The notes under the pieces were generated by a model. That model ran no database searches. It was given only the letters and a program-made list of their open reading frames with translations, and was not told the origin of the DNA. From the NCBI GenBank assembly GCA_937924525.1, contig CALDSU010000004.1, positions 62,001 through 126,000 of the forward strand: a DNA stretch of 64,000 nt. The letters are read 5' to 3'. Both the position numbers and the translations under genes were made by a program. This document shows, piece after piece, positions 46,292 to 58,246 of the stretch (within the stretch, counting starts at the first letter, position 1; each line of letters starts with the position of its first letter). Source of the stretch: an uncultured Bryobacteraceae bacterium (GTDB lineage: Bacteria > Acidobacteriota > Terriglobia > Bryobacterales > Bryobacteraceae).

Positions 46292-47023
46292 GTGAAGGCG
46301 CAAGCGTGGCTGGACTGGTTGCGGAGCGGAGATCGCCGCGCTGTGGCGAAAGCGATCACGGCGCTGGAGGACCGCGAGGCGGAGGCGCTGGAGGCCCTCG
46401 GCCGCCTGCCGCGCGGCGGCGGGTGCGTCGTGGGGATTACTGGCGCGCCCGGCGCGGGCAAGAGCACTCTGATTGCCCGCCTGGCTAAGGAATTCCGGTC
46501 GCGGAACCAAACCGTCGGTATTCTGGCCATCGACCCGTCCAGTGAACGGACCGGGGGCGCGGTGCTTGGCGACCGCATTCGCATGCAGGACCTGTGCACG
46601 GACCGGGGCGTCTTCATCCGCTCGATGGCGACCCGGGGCGTGCATGGCGGTCTGGCGCCCGCCGCCGCCGACACCGCCCGCCTGCTGCGCGACACCGGGC
46701 GCGATTGGGTCCTGGTGGAAACCGTCGGGGTAGGGCAGTCGGAGGTGGACGTGGCGCGCCTGGCGGATCTGACCCTTGTGCTGCTGGTGCCGGGCATGGG
46801 CGACGAGATCCAAACGTTGAAAGCCGGCATTATGGAAATCGGCGATCTGTTCGTGATCAATAAAGCGGACCGTCCCGGGGCCGGCCAACTCGAGGAGGAA
46901 ATCCGCGCCTCGGTCGAGCACGCGGTGATCTTCCGGACCATCGCCGCCGACGGAACGGGCATCGCGGAACTGGCGGACGCCATTGCGCGCGTCCACGCTC
47001 AAAACAAGGAGAATCATCGTTGA
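46292..47023 (+). CDS. meaB: Short MeaB/ArgK-family GTPase
   Basis: 243 residues from a GTG. All G-protein motifs are present: P-loop GAPGAGKST, ILAIDPSSERTGGAVLGDRIRM (switch I region), VETVGVGQSEVDV (DxxG equivalent) and NKAD. In characterised organisms this protein protects adenosylcobalamin-dependent acyl-CoA mutases. It is some 70-80 residues shorter than usual: the C-terminal arm that dimerises in MeaB is missing, and the protein ends shortly after IAADGTGIAELADAI. No mutase gene is in the window. The stop overlaps the mtnP TTG by 3-4 nt. Confidence 0.85.
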   Translation: MKAQAWLDWLRSGDRRAVAKAITALEDREAEALEALGRLPRGGGCVVGITGAPGAGKSTLIARLAKEFRSRNQTVGILAIDPSSERTGGAVLGDRIRMQDLCTDRGVFIRSMATRGVHGGLAPAAADTARLLRDTGRDWVLVETVGVGQSEVDVARLADLTLVLLVPGMGDEIQTLKAGIMEIGDLFVINKADRPGAGQLEEEIRASVEHAVIFRTIAADGTGIAELADAIARVHAQNKENHR

Positions 47024-47880
47024 ACGCACCGATCGGCGTCATAGGTGGAAGCGGGCTCTACGCCATGCCCGGTTTCGAAGCGCAAGAGCAGCTTTGGGTG
47101 GAGACCCCCTGGGGGCGGCCCTCGGACGTCGTGGTGGCGGGCACGCTGGCCGGCAGGCGGGTGGCGTTCCTGGCCCGCCACGGCCGGGGCCACCGCGTCT
47201 CGCCCTCCGAGCTGAATTTCCGCGCCAACATTTACGCGATGAAGACGCTGGGCGTTGAGCGCATCATCAGCCTCAGCGCGGTGGGCTCGCTCAAAGAAGA
47301 ACACCATCCGCTCGAGTTCATCATCCCGGACCAGTTCTTCGACCGGACTCGCGGCCGGGTCTCCACGTTTTTCGGCGAAGGGCTGGTGGCGCACATCAGC
47401 TTTGCCGACCCGGTTTGTCCGCAGCTTTCACGGCTGGTGGCGGACTGCTGTCCGGCCGTGGGGGTTACGGGCAAACTGGGCGGCGTCTATCTCTGCATGG
47501 AGGGGCCGGCCTTTTCCACCAAGGCGGAGTCGAACATCTACCGCTCCTGGGGCATGGACGTGATCGGGATGACGAACCTCCAGGAAGCCAAACTGGCGCG
47601 CGAGGCGGAGATCTGTTACGTCACCGTGGCCATGGTCACCGATTACGACTGCTGGCATGAGGACCATGACGCGGTGACCGTGAACGACATTCTGGCGAAT
47701 TTGACGAAGAACGCCGAGAACGCGGCCCGCCTGGTGGCCGAGGTGGTCGCCCGCATGCCCGAGACGCGCGAGTGCAAGTGCGGCGCAGCGCTGGCCCATG
47801 CCATCATCACGGACCGGAACCTGGTTCCCGCGGAAACCTTGAAAAAACTGGGGCCGCTCGTTGCCAAGTACTTCGTTTAG
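47020..47880 (+). CDS. mtnP: S-methyl-5'-thioadenosine phosphorylase
   Basis: Cleaves 5'-methylthioadenosine to adenine and methylthioribose 1-phosphate (methionine salvage). 286 residues from the TTG at 47020, supported by AAGGAGAA 5-8 nt upstream and by the family N-terminus IGVIGGSGLYAMPGF. Further motifs: ARHGRGHRVSPSELNFRAN, CMEGPAFSTKAESNIYRSWG, IGMTNLQEAKLAREAEICY and MVTDYDCW, which favours MTA over inosine as substrate. It overlaps the MeaB gene by 4 nt at the 5' end and the next gene by 20 nt at the 3' end. Confidence 0.94.
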   Translation: MNAPIGVIGGSGLYAMPGFEAQEQLWVETPWGRPSDVVVAGTLAGRRVAFLARHGRGHRVSPSELNFRANIYAMKTLGVERIISLSAVGSLKEEHHPLEFIIPDQFFDRTRGRVSTFFGEGLVAHISFADPVCPQLSRLVADCCPAVGVTGKLGGVYLCMEGPAFSTKAESNIYRSWGMDVIGMTNLQEAKLAREAEICYVTVAMVTDYDCWHEDHDAVTVNDILANLTKNAENAARLVAEVVARMPETRECKCGAALAHAIITDRNLVPAETLKKLGPLVAKYFV

Positions 47881-49066
47881 CGCAGCCGCGCAGCGGCTGC
47901 TGGAGAGCTGCCTGCGGGGCGAAGAGCCGGAGGCAGCGTGGCTGGACGAGCTGGCGTCGCCGGAGGGCTCGCGGGAGTTCTTCCGCGTTGTGGTGGAGGG
48001 TTTGGCGGACCGCTTCGAGCCGGAGGGCGTCGAAATTTACGCGCGGCTGATGGCGGCCGTGCTGGCGCGGCGCGACCACGGCCTGGACCCGGGGGCGCTG
48101 GTGGCGCGCTACGCGCGGGTACGCGCGGTCCGGCGATACGAGGGGCCCGATCCGCCCGAGGTGGTGGTGCTGTCGCGGGTCACCCTGGGCGCGGATGTCG
48201 CCATTACGAGCCGGCTGCTGGATGCAGCCAAACGGCGCTTTCCTCGCGCCGTCCTCCGGCTGGCCGGCAGCCGCAAGGCGTGGGAGTTATTCGCGGGCGA
48301 TGAGCGCATCGGGCATCTGGAGATTGCCTATCCGCGCGCCGGATCGCTGGAAGAACGTCTGACGCCGGCGGCCGAACTGCGCCGCAAACTTCCGCCGGAA
48401 GCCCTGGTGCTCGACCCGGACTCGCGGCTGACCCAACTGGGCCTGCTGCCGGTTTGCGAGGACGGGCGCTACCTGCTGTTTGACAGCCGGTCGTTTGGCG
48501 GCGACGGCCAGGAAACGCTCGGGGCGCTGACCTCGCGCTGGTGTGAACAGACGCTCGGCGTCAAGGGCGGAGCGTTTCTGCGGCCCGCTTCCGTCGCGGC
48601 CCGGCCGGCGGGGAAGGTCTGCACGGTCAGTTTGGGCGTAGGCGAAAACCCGGCCAAACGCGTGCCGGGCGGCTTTGAAACCGACTTGCTCCGCCTGCTG
48701 TTGGCGCGCGGTTTCCATGTGCTGATCGACAAGGGCGCCGGCGGCGAGGAGGCCGAGCGCGTGGAGCGCGCGCTCACCGGCGCGGGTCACCGGAACCGGA
48801 TCACCGTTTTCGACGGGGCCTTCGCGCCGTTTGCCGCCGCCATCATGGCCAGCGATCTGTATGTGGGCTACGATTCGGCCGGACAACACGTCGCGGCCGC
48901 GGCGGGCGTGCCGCTGGTGAGCATCTTCGCCGGATTTCCCTGTGACCGCATGTTCCAGCGCTGGCGGCCCAGCGGCCGCCGCGTGCAGGTGATCAAGGTC
49001 GATCTTGCCGAACCCGCTCTCGTATTGGACCAAGTACGGCGCGCGCTGGACCGCCTCGCGTTATGA
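47861..49066 (+). CDS. Glycosyltransferase-9-like (heptosyltransferase-type) protein
   Basis: 401 residues from a TTG inside the mtnP 3' end (20-nt overlap). A poorly conserved helical N-terminal part (about 1-100) precedes a GT-B-like pair of Rossmann domains: VVVLSRVTLGADVAITSRLLDAAKRRFP resembles the acceptor domain of GT9 enzymes, and the C-terminal part ends in DLYVGYDSAGQHVAAAAGVPLVSIFAGFP, the nucleotide-sugar pocket. It is therefore likely to transfer a sugar to an envelope lipid or polysaccharide. The activated sugar is unknown. Start codon uncertain. Confidence 0.65.
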   Translation: MPSTSFSAAAQRLLESCLRGEEPEAAWLDELASPEGSREFFRVVVEGLADRFEPEGVEIYARLMAAVLARRDHGLDPGALVARYARVRAVRRYEGPDPPEVVVLSRVTLGADVAITSRLLDAAKRRFPRAVLRLAGSRKAWELFAGDERIGHLEIAYPRAGSLEERLTPAAELRRKLPPEALVLDPDSRLTQLGLLPVCEDGRYLLFDSRSFGGDGQETLGALTSRWCEQTLGVKGGAFLRPASVAARPAGKVCTVSLGVGENPAKRVPGGFETDLLRLLLARGFHVLIDKGAGGEEAERVERALTGAGHRNRITVFDGAFAPFAAAIMASDLYVGYDSAGQHVAAAAGVPLVSIFAGFPCDRMFQRWRPSGRRVQVIKVDLAEPALVLDQVRRALDRLAL

Positions 49067-49067
49067 T
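49062..49067 (+). promoter_or_regulatory. -10 box TATGAT for the double-DUF1080 gene
   Basis: TATGAT ends 11 nt before the ATG at 49079, overlapping the stop codon of the preceding gene. No Shine-Dalgarno sequence is present, so a leader of only a few bases is expected. Confidence 0.35.
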
Positions 49068-49078
49068 GGGTTCTCGCC

Positions 49079-50257
49079 ATGCGAACCCTGTCTGTTCTGC
49101 TCCTGTCCGCGGGCCTCGTGCTGGCCCAGTCCAATCGCCTGACCCCGCAGGAAGCGGCTGACGGCTGGATTCTCCTGTTCGACGGAGAAACCACCTTCGG
49201 CTGGACCGCGGAAGGCGACGCCGTCTGGAAGGTAGCCGACGGCGCGCTGGTGGCCGACGGCAGCGCCGCGGGCTGGCTGCGCACCAACAGCGAATTCGCC
49301 GACTTCGTGCTGAAGGCCGACTTTCGCACCGCCGCCGATGGCAACAGCGGCATCTTCCTGCGCTCGGCCAGGCGGGGCGCTCCCCACGAAACCGGGTACG
49401 AACTCCAGATCTTCGACCACCAGCCCGCCGGCTTCCACACCGGGTCCCTGGTGAACCATCTGAAGGCGAAAAAGCCGGTCCAGATCAAAGACAACCAGTG
49501 GATGAGCTACGAGGTGGAGGTGCAAGGGAATCATTTTCTCGTCAAGCTGGACGGCGAGCGGGTGCTTTACGGCCGGGACAACAAGAGCCGCGTCGGGCAC
49601 ATCGGCCTCCAGATTAATAAAGATAAGCCGGTCCAGTTTCGCAACCTCAAACTGCGGCCGCTCGGCCTTCAGCCGCTCTTCAATGGCAAGAACCTGAAGG
49701 GCTGGCAGGAAGTGGACGCGCCGAAACCGAAGGAGAAGCCTGTGTGGACCGTGACCAACGGCATGATCCACGTGGAGAAAGGCCCCGGGCAACTGGAGAG
49801 CGAGCGGGCCTTTCAGGATTTCATTTTGCAGCTCGACATCCGGACGAATCCGCAAGGCCCGGATCACCATCCCAACAGCGGCGTCTTCTTCCGGGGGTTG
49901 CCGAAGACGTTCTGGTCGGGTTACGAGGCGCAGATCCGCAACGAGTACAAGAACAACGACCGCGCGCAGCCGCACGACTTCGGCACGGGAGGCTTGTATC
50001 ACCACCAGCCCGCGCGCCGCGTGGTGCCGAACGACGGCGAGTTCTTCACCATGACCGTGCTGGCCCGGGGACGCCACCTCGCCACTTGGGTCAACGGCTA
50101 CCCGACGGCGGATTGGGAGGATACGCGGCCCGAAGGAACCAACGCGCGCAAGGAAGCGGTGACGCTGCCAGGCGTATTCAGTCTCCAGGCTCACGACCCA
50201 ACGACGAACCTGGACTTTAAGAACATCCGGGTGGCGGAAATGCCGAAGGCGAACTGA
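49079..50257 (+). CDS. Secreted protein with two DUF1080 domains
   Basis: 392 residues: signal peptide (about 1-17, ending LVLAQS), first DUF1080 domain (about 25-200, with GWILLFDGETTFGW, GNSGIFLRSARRG and VGHIGLQINKDKPVQFRNLKL), then a second (about 205-390, LQPLFNGKNLKGWQEV, NSGVFFRGLPKTFW, GVFSLQAHDPTTNLDFKNIRV). The conserved NSGIF/NSGVF core occurs in both halves, so this is an internal duplication. It is expected to act outside the cytoplasm on (3-keto-)glycosides, as the family does. The protein at 3851 is a single-domain relative. Confidence 0.88.
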   Translation: MRTLSVLLLSAGLVLAQSNRLTPQEAADGWILLFDGETTFGWTAEGDAVWKVADGALVADGSAAGWLRTNSEFADFVLKADFRTAADGNSGIFLRSARRGAPHETGYELQIFDHQPAGFHTGSLVNHLKAKKPVQIKDNQWMSYEVEVQGNHFLVKLDGERVLYGRDNKSRVGHIGLQINKDKPVQFRNLKLRPLGLQPLFNGKNLKGWQEVDAPKPKEKPVWTVTNGMIHVEKGPGQLESERAFQDFILQLDIRTNPQGPDHHPNSGVFFRGLPKTFWSGYEAQIRNEYKNNDRAQPHDFGTGGLYHHQPARRVVPNDGEFFTMTVLARGRHLATWVNGYPTADWEDTRPEGTNARKEAVTLPGVFSLQAHDPTTNLDFKNIRVAEMPKAN

Positions 50258-50282
50258 CTTCTTTGCGACGGGCGGGACGCGG

Positions 50283-52793
50283 TCAGACCTTTCCGGCCCG
50301 CAGTTCCTCCCGCACCGACCAGACGTAGCCGCGGACGTTCGGCGAGGGGCTGCGGGCGGCGGCGGCCTCGGCTTCGTGGAGGTAGGCGAGGGAGGCCGCG
50401 AAATCGCACAGCGCGTGCGACACGCGAGCCAGTTCGCTGCAGGTATACGCGAGCCCGGCGGGTAAGCGGTTCTTCTCGTAAAGTTCGCGGGCGCGGGCAT
50501 ACCAGTCGGAAGCGGCCGTGAAGCGGCGCCGGCCGCGTTCGAGGTCGCCCAGTTTCTGGTACACATTGGCCAAACCCATTTGATTCCGCTGCGCTTCGTA
50601 GGCGGCGGCGGCTTCCAGGTACAGCTCGCGCGCCAGGCCGGTCTCGCCTGCGGAGGCTTCGAGGTCGCCGAGGCTCTTCAGCGCGTTGGCTTCGCCGACG
50701 CTCGCCCGCAGTTGCCGGTAGATTTGCAAAGCCTGGCAGATGCGGTCGCGGGCTTCGGCGGCGGCGCCGGTCTGACGGTGCAGTTCGGCCAGGGCGAGCA
50801 GGGCGTTGGCCTGGCCGACGCTGTGGTAGAGGCTGCGGTAGGTTTCCAGGGCTTGGGTAAACAGACGGCGCGCGCCCTCCTGGTCGCCGCGACGCCGGGC
50901 GGCCTCTCCCAGGCCAAGGGAAATGCTAGCCAGCCTGCGGGGACTGTTGGCAAGGGTGGCGGCGGCCAGGGCCTCTTCATACTCGCGCGCCGCGGCCTCG
51001 AGATCGCCGCGGCGGAGCGCCAGTTCCGCCAATCCCTCGCGCGCCGCGGCCGCGCCGTCCCGCTCGCCGCGTTCGATGAACAGGTCGAGCGCCTCGCGGT
51101 AGCACAGTTCGGCTTCGGCAGGGCTTTGGCTGCGGCCGATCCGGGCGAGCCCCAACAGGGTCCGGGCGCGTTCGGCGGCGTGGCCGTTGCCGGGCAGCAT
51201 GTCCAGGCAGCGGCGATACTGGCGCGCGGCATCCTCGAATCGCCCGTGACGCCGTTGCAGGTCTCCGAGGGCGCGCAAGCAAGCCGCCAGCCGGCCGGTT
51301 TCCCGTTCCAGTTCGAAGATGCCGGCGGCGCGGCGGAACTCGGTTTCGGCCCGCTCGGGGTCGGAGGCGCTGTCCAGGGTGGCCAGCTTTTCGCAAACCA
51401 AGGCGGTCCCGAGGCGGTCGGAGTCCGCCTCGTAAATGGCGAGCGCTCCCTGGTAATGCGCGCGCGCCGCGTCGCCGCGCGGCAGGGCCCGTTCGGCATC
51501 TCCCAGCGCCACCAGCAGGCGGGCGCGCCGGATCGGCGGCAGGGTCTCGCCCGCCAGGGTGAAGGCTTCGCTCAGGCAGCGCCAGGCTTCTTCCGCCCGG
51601 TCCTGCGCCAGTTCAAAGCGGCCGAGGTCCTCGAGGAGCGAGGCTAGGCGGTCCGGCGCGGCCAGAGTCCGGAGCAGGGCAAGCGCCTGCTGAAAGTAAG
51701 CCCGGGCGTCCGCCGCGTGTCCGGCGCGCGCCTCCAGACCCGCCAATTGTTGCAAGGTGCGGGCGAGGCGATCGCTGTCCCGCTGCGCCATGCACTGCGG
51801 AATGCGGGCGAGCAACCGCGCTTCCGCCTCCCGCGGGGCCAGCCATTCGCCGTCCACTTCGACGCAGCCGGAGGCTTCGTCGGCAGTCGCCCAAGCCGGC
51901 GCGGCCGAGGCGATCCGGCGGGCCAGTTCCGCATAGGCGCGCCCCAAGGGCGTGGGGTGCGTTTCGTCTTCCACGGCCGCGGCGAGTGCTTCGCCAAAGC
52001 CATAGCGAGGCTGATGCGGCAGGGCGCAGGCGTTGAAATAGGCGTGCAGGTGACACGCGGACAACCCAAAGAGCTCGCGGAACACCGCTTCCCATCGCTC
52101 CTGGTAGCCGGCGGGATCGGGTCCGAAGCGCCACCGGACGGCGAGGGCCGTCTCCGCGCCGTCTCCGCGGGAGGGAACCGGCAACACCACGAAGGGGCGA
52201 GTTGGTTCCTCCCCGTCACGGTAGCCGTGCGCCAGGCGCGCAACCTCGATCGTTCCGTCCAGGCTCGCCCCAGCGGGCGTGAACAGCATGACCAACTGAT
52301 CCGGCAGCATCATGGCGCACATGCCGCTCATTTCGTTGACGCCGCTTGGAGAATCGATCAGCACGTAGCGGTAACGACCTCGCCACCACGCCGCCAGTTT
52401 CTGGATCAAACCGGGCTGGCGCTCGTCCAGGGAGCGCCATGCAAGGCCGGCCACCCGCGCGGCATAGGATTCGTCGAAGCGGCCGGCAGGCAGGAGGCGG
52501 AGGTTATCCCAGCGAGTCTGCTGCACGAAGGGGGCGGGGTCGGTGTCCGGGTCCGCCGCCAGCGATTCGAACAGGTCGATCAGACCCGGCGCCTCGCCGG
52601 CGCCGGTCTCCGGGAAGTAGCGGTGCAAGGCGGGCGCTTCCAGGTTCCAGTCGATCATCAGCACCGCGCCTTGCCGCGCCAGCAGCGTCGCGACGTTGGC
52701 CAGCGCCATAGTGCGTCCGGTCCCGCCGGTGTACGAGTAAAACGTGAGGATTCGCCCTTCGGCCAATTGCGTCTCTCCCGGTTTGCCACCCAT
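50283..52793 (-). CDS. ParA/MinD-like ATPase domain fused to TPR repeats, with degenerate P-loop
   Basis: 836 residues, no signal sequence. The N-terminal 300 residues are a deviant-Walker-A (SIMIBI) ATPase of the type seen in TPR-fused FxsT/KGGVGR-like proteins: ILTFYSYTGGTGRTMALANVA, VLMIDWNLEAPALHRYF, and YVLIDSPSGVNEMSG with Asp147. The usual signature lysine is Thr22, the P-loop lysine is Arg27, and the Asp-x-Asp motif reads Asp48-Trp-Asn50. The rest (about 330-830) is more than ten TPR units (e.g. ARAYFQQALALLRTL, ARRLFTQALETYRSL). It may be an ATP-binding scaffold or non-hydrolysing switch. It is divergent from actA across 293 bp; the ATG at 52793 is the best start. Confidence 0.8.
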   Translation of the reverse strand: MGGKPGETQLAEGRILTFYSYTGGTGRTMALANVATLLARQGAVLMIDWNLEAPALHRYFPETGAGEAPGLIDLFESLAADPDTDPAPFVQQTRWDNLRLLPAGRFDESYAARVAGLAWRSLDERQPGLIQKLAAWWRGRYRYVLIDSPSGVNEMSGMCAMMLPDQLVMLFTPAGASLDGTIEVARLAHGYRDGEEPTRPFVVLPVPSRGDGAETALAVRWRFGPDPAGYQERWEAVFRELFGLSACHLHAYFNACALPHQPRYGFGEALAAAVEDETHPTPLGRAYAELARRIASAAPAWATADEASGCVEVDGEWLAPREAEARLLARIPQCMAQRDSDRLARTLQQLAGLEARAGHAADARAYFQQALALLRTLAAPDRLASLLEDLGRFELAQDRAEEAWRCLSEAFTLAGETLPPIRRARLLVALGDAERALPRGDAARAHYQGALAIYEADSDRLGTALVCEKLATLDSASDPERAETEFRRAAGIFELERETGRLAACLRALGDLQRRHGRFEDAARQYRRCLDMLPGNGHAAERARTLLGLARIGRSQSPAEAELCYREALDLFIERGERDGAAAAREGLAELALRRGDLEAAAREYEEALAAATLANSPRRLASISLGLGEAARRRGDQEGARRLFTQALETYRSLYHSVGQANALLALAELHRQTGAAAEARDRICQALQIYRQLRASVGEANALKSLGDLEASAGETGLARELYLEAAAAYEAQRNQMGLANVYQKLGDLERGRRRFTAASDWYARARELYEKNRLPAGLAYTCSELARVSHALCDFAASLAYLHEAEAAAARSPSPNVRGYVWSVREELRAGKV

Positions 52794-52989
52794 TGTAGGG
52801 CAGCAGGGCGCCCTGACCGTAGAGGGAATCCTCCTAGTCGCCCGTGGGAAAGTGCTGGCCGGGAAGTTGTTTTTTCAACGTTTTGCGGCCTCTGCCCCGG
52901 GACGCGCGGATTCTTGCATCTTCCCCCCGCAGGTGTGGCATCATCCATAACGGACGAACAGGACTTGTTTCCTCCCCTATTGACGTGTT

Positions 52990-52995
52990 TATAAT
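52990..52995 (+). promoter_or_regulatory. -10 box TATAAT for the act-cox operon
   Basis: TATAAT in the 293-bp region divergent from the ATPase-TPR gene; TTGTTT at 52965-52970 could be a weak -35 with a 19-nt spacer. The leader would be about 85 nt, with a GGGGGAGGAG purine run at 53054-53063 that is too far (24 nt) from the ATG at 53087. The rest of the gap shows nothing I can identify. Confidence 0.45.
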
Positions 52996-53086
52996 GAGGC
53001 TTACCCCTGCAAGTTGAATTGTTGAGGAGGCGGCGACCATCCGCCGGCTTCTTGGGGGAGGAGAGTAGTCTAGGCCATACGAATCC

Positions 53087-53746
53087 ATGCCGCAGATATT
53101 TCACCGCAGCGCGAATATCTATTCCAAGGCGAGCATCGTCGGGGGAGTGTTGTTCGCCGGTTTGGCGTTAACGTTGATATTGACCATCAGCCGGTCCTCT
53201 TACGCTACCCAACAAAACGTCAACCGCGACCAGCCTGTCCCCTTCAGCCACGCCCACCACGTCGGCGGCATGGGGCTCGACTGCCGGTATTGCCACAATT
53301 CCGTGGAGATCTCCAGCAGCGCGAATGTCCCGCCGACCAAGACGTGCATGAACTGTCATTCCATGGTCTGGAACGAGAGCCCGACGCTGGAGCCGGTACG
53401 GGCCAGCTTCCGCACCAACGAATCGATTGCGTGGACGCGGGTCCACGATTTGCCAGACTACGTTTATTTCAACCACAGCATCCATGTCAACAAAGGCGTG
53501 GGTTGCCAGACCTGTCATGGCCAGGTCGACCGGATGGCGCTGATGGCGCAGCATTCCCCATTGACGATGGAGTGGTGCCTGGATTGCCACCGCCAGCCGG
53601 AGCGCTATGTCCGCAAGCGGGAAGATGTCTTCCGCATGGACTATGTGCCGCCATCCAACCAGCTCGAATTGGGGAAGCAGTTAGTCGCGGAGTACAAAAT
53701 CGCCAAGACCGAGAACCTGACCAGTTGTTCCACCTGCCACCGGTAG
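53087..53746 (+). CDS. actA: Alternative complex III pentahaem cytochrome c subunit
   Basis: 219 residues: N-terminal TM anchor (about 17-38), then a periplasmic domain with five CxxCH haem sites: CRYCH, CMNCH, CQTCH, CLDCH and CSTCH. Further histidines (SHAHH, HDLPDY, NHSIH, QHSPL) supply distal ligands. It matches ActA of the quinol:cytochrome c oxidoreductase alternative complex III, where it passes electrons from the iron-sulfur subunit towards ActE and the oxidase. First gene of the operon. Confidence 0.93.
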   Translation: MPQIFHRSANIYSKASIVGGVLFAGLALTLILTISRSSYATQQNVNRDQPVPFSHAHHVGGMGLDCRYCHNSVEISSSANVPPTKTCMNCHSMVWNESPTLEPVRASFRTNESIAWTRVHDLPDYVYFNHSIHVNKGVGCQTCHGQVDRMALMAQHSPLTMEWCLDCHRQPERYVRKREDVFRMDYVPPSNQLELGKQLVAEYKIAKTENLTSCSTCHR

Positions 53747-53815
53747 GGGTGCGGGGGATCGGTCAAGGATTGGCAAGCGGGAGGCCGGCGGTTGCGCCTC
53801 TCGAAGAGGGTAGAC

Positions 53816-56836
<3,021 letters not shown>

Positions 56837-56848
56837 GCGGGAAGCGGC

Positions 56849-58246
56849 ATGGAGAACACATCAACCGTGAAAGAACTATCCCTGGCCGAACGGGAACGGG
56901 CCGCGGTCATTGGCCCGGGCCATACCTTCGCCACCATCACGGACAAGATCGCTTCGATCGTGTTGCATGAGCCCTCGCCGGCGTCCTGGTGGCTGGGGCT
57001 GCTGATCGGTCTCACGCTCCTCAGCGGGCTGGGCCTGTCGGTCGGCTACCTGTTGTTCAAGGGCACCGGAATCTGGGGCATCAATATTCCGGTAGGCTGG
57101 GGCTTCGCGATCATCAACTTCGTCTGGTGGATCGGCATTGGCCACGCCGGCACGCTGATCTCGGCGATCCTGCTGCTGCTGAAGCAGCGCTGGCGAACGT
57201 CGATCAACCGCTTCGCCGAGGCGATGACGTTGTTTGCCGTGGCCTGCGCGGCGATCTTCCCCGTCATTCACACCGGGCGTCCCTGGCTGGCGGCCTACTG
57301 GCTGTTCCCGTACCCGAACACCATGGCGCTGATGCCGCAGTTTCGGAGTCCGTTGATGTGGGACGTGTTCGCGGTGTCCACGTACGGCACGGTTTCCCTC
57401 CTGTTCTGGTATGTCGGGCTGATTCCGGATTTGGCGACGCTGCGCGACCGGGCCACGGCGAAGTTTCAAAAGATCGCCTATGGCATTCTCTCGCTCGGTT
57501 GGCGGGGGTCGGCGGTGCACTGGCACCGCTACGAGACGGCATCGCTGCTGCTGGCGGGTCTGGCGACTCCGCTGGTGCTCTCGGTGCATACCATCGTGAG
57601 CTTCGACTTCGCTGTGTCTGTCATCCCGGGCTGGCACGCCACCATCTTCCCGCCGTATTTCGTCGCCGGCGCGATCTTCTCCGGATTCGCCATGGTGGTG
57701 ACGCTGTCGATCCCGATCCGGGCGATCTACGGCTTGCAGGACTTCATTACGCTCAAGCACCTCGAGAACATGGCGAAGGTGATGCTCGCCACCGGGTGGA
57801 TTGTCTTTTATGGATATCTGATGGAGATCTTCATCGCCTGGTACAGCGGCAACGAGTACGAGCGCTACATGATGATCAACCGGCAGATGGGTCCCTACGC
57901 GCCGTTCTACTGGGCGCTGATCTTCTGCAATGGGATCGCGCCGCAGATTTTCTGGTGGAAGAAGGCCCGCACCAGCATTCCCATCCTGTTCATCATGTCG
58001 ATTGTCATTAACATCGGCATGTGGCTGGAGCGCTTCATCATCGTGGTGACCAGCCTGCACCGCGACTTTCTGCCCTCCTCGTGGGGCATGTACTGGCCGA
58101 CGATTTGGGACTGGATGACGTACGCCGGCACCCTCGGCCTGTTCCTGACTCTGTTCTTCCTGTTCATCCGGGTGTTGCCGATGATTTCGATCTTTGAAAT
58201 GCGGACCATCATCCCGCAGGCCAAAGTGGCGGGGGTGCATAAGTAA
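56849..58246 (+). CDS. actC: Alternative complex III NrfD-type membrane subunit
   Basis: 465 residues with about ten TM helices and the NrfD/PsrC fold: [23 protein letters not shown], the [17 protein letters not shown] segment, WYSGNEYE and WWKKARTS. In ACIII this subunit binds quinol and delivers electrons to ActB. Its last codon overlaps the next start by one base (TAATG). A 12-nt gap separates it from actB. Confidence 0.93.
   Translation: MENTSTVKELSLAERERAAVIGPGHTFATITDKIASIVLHEPSPASWWLGLLIGLTLLSGLGLSVGYLLFKGTGIWGINIPVGWGFAIINFVWWIGIGHAGTLISAILLLLKQRWRTSINRFAEAMTLFAVACAAIFPVIHTGRPWLAAYWLFPYPNTMALMPQFRSPLMWDVFAVSTYGTVSLLFWYVGLIPDLATLRDRATAKFQKIAYGILSLGWRGSAVHWHRYETASLLLAGLATPLVLSVHTIVSFDFAVSVIPGWHATIFPPYFVAGAIFSGFAMVVTLSIPIRAIYGLQDFITLKHLENMAKVMLATGWIVFYGYLMEIFIAWYSGNEYERYMMINRQMGPYAPFYWALIFCNGIAPQIFWWKKARTSIPILFIMSIVINIGMWLERFIIVVTSLHRDFLPSSWGMYWPTIWDWMTYAGTLGLFLTLFFLFIRVLPMISIFEMRTIIPQAKVAGVHK

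Noticed and set aside
52980-52995. TTGACG followed by TATAAT as a promoter
   Set aside because: The spacing is only 4 nt, far below the 16-19 nt needed; the -10 was kept with a weak TTGTTT upstream.
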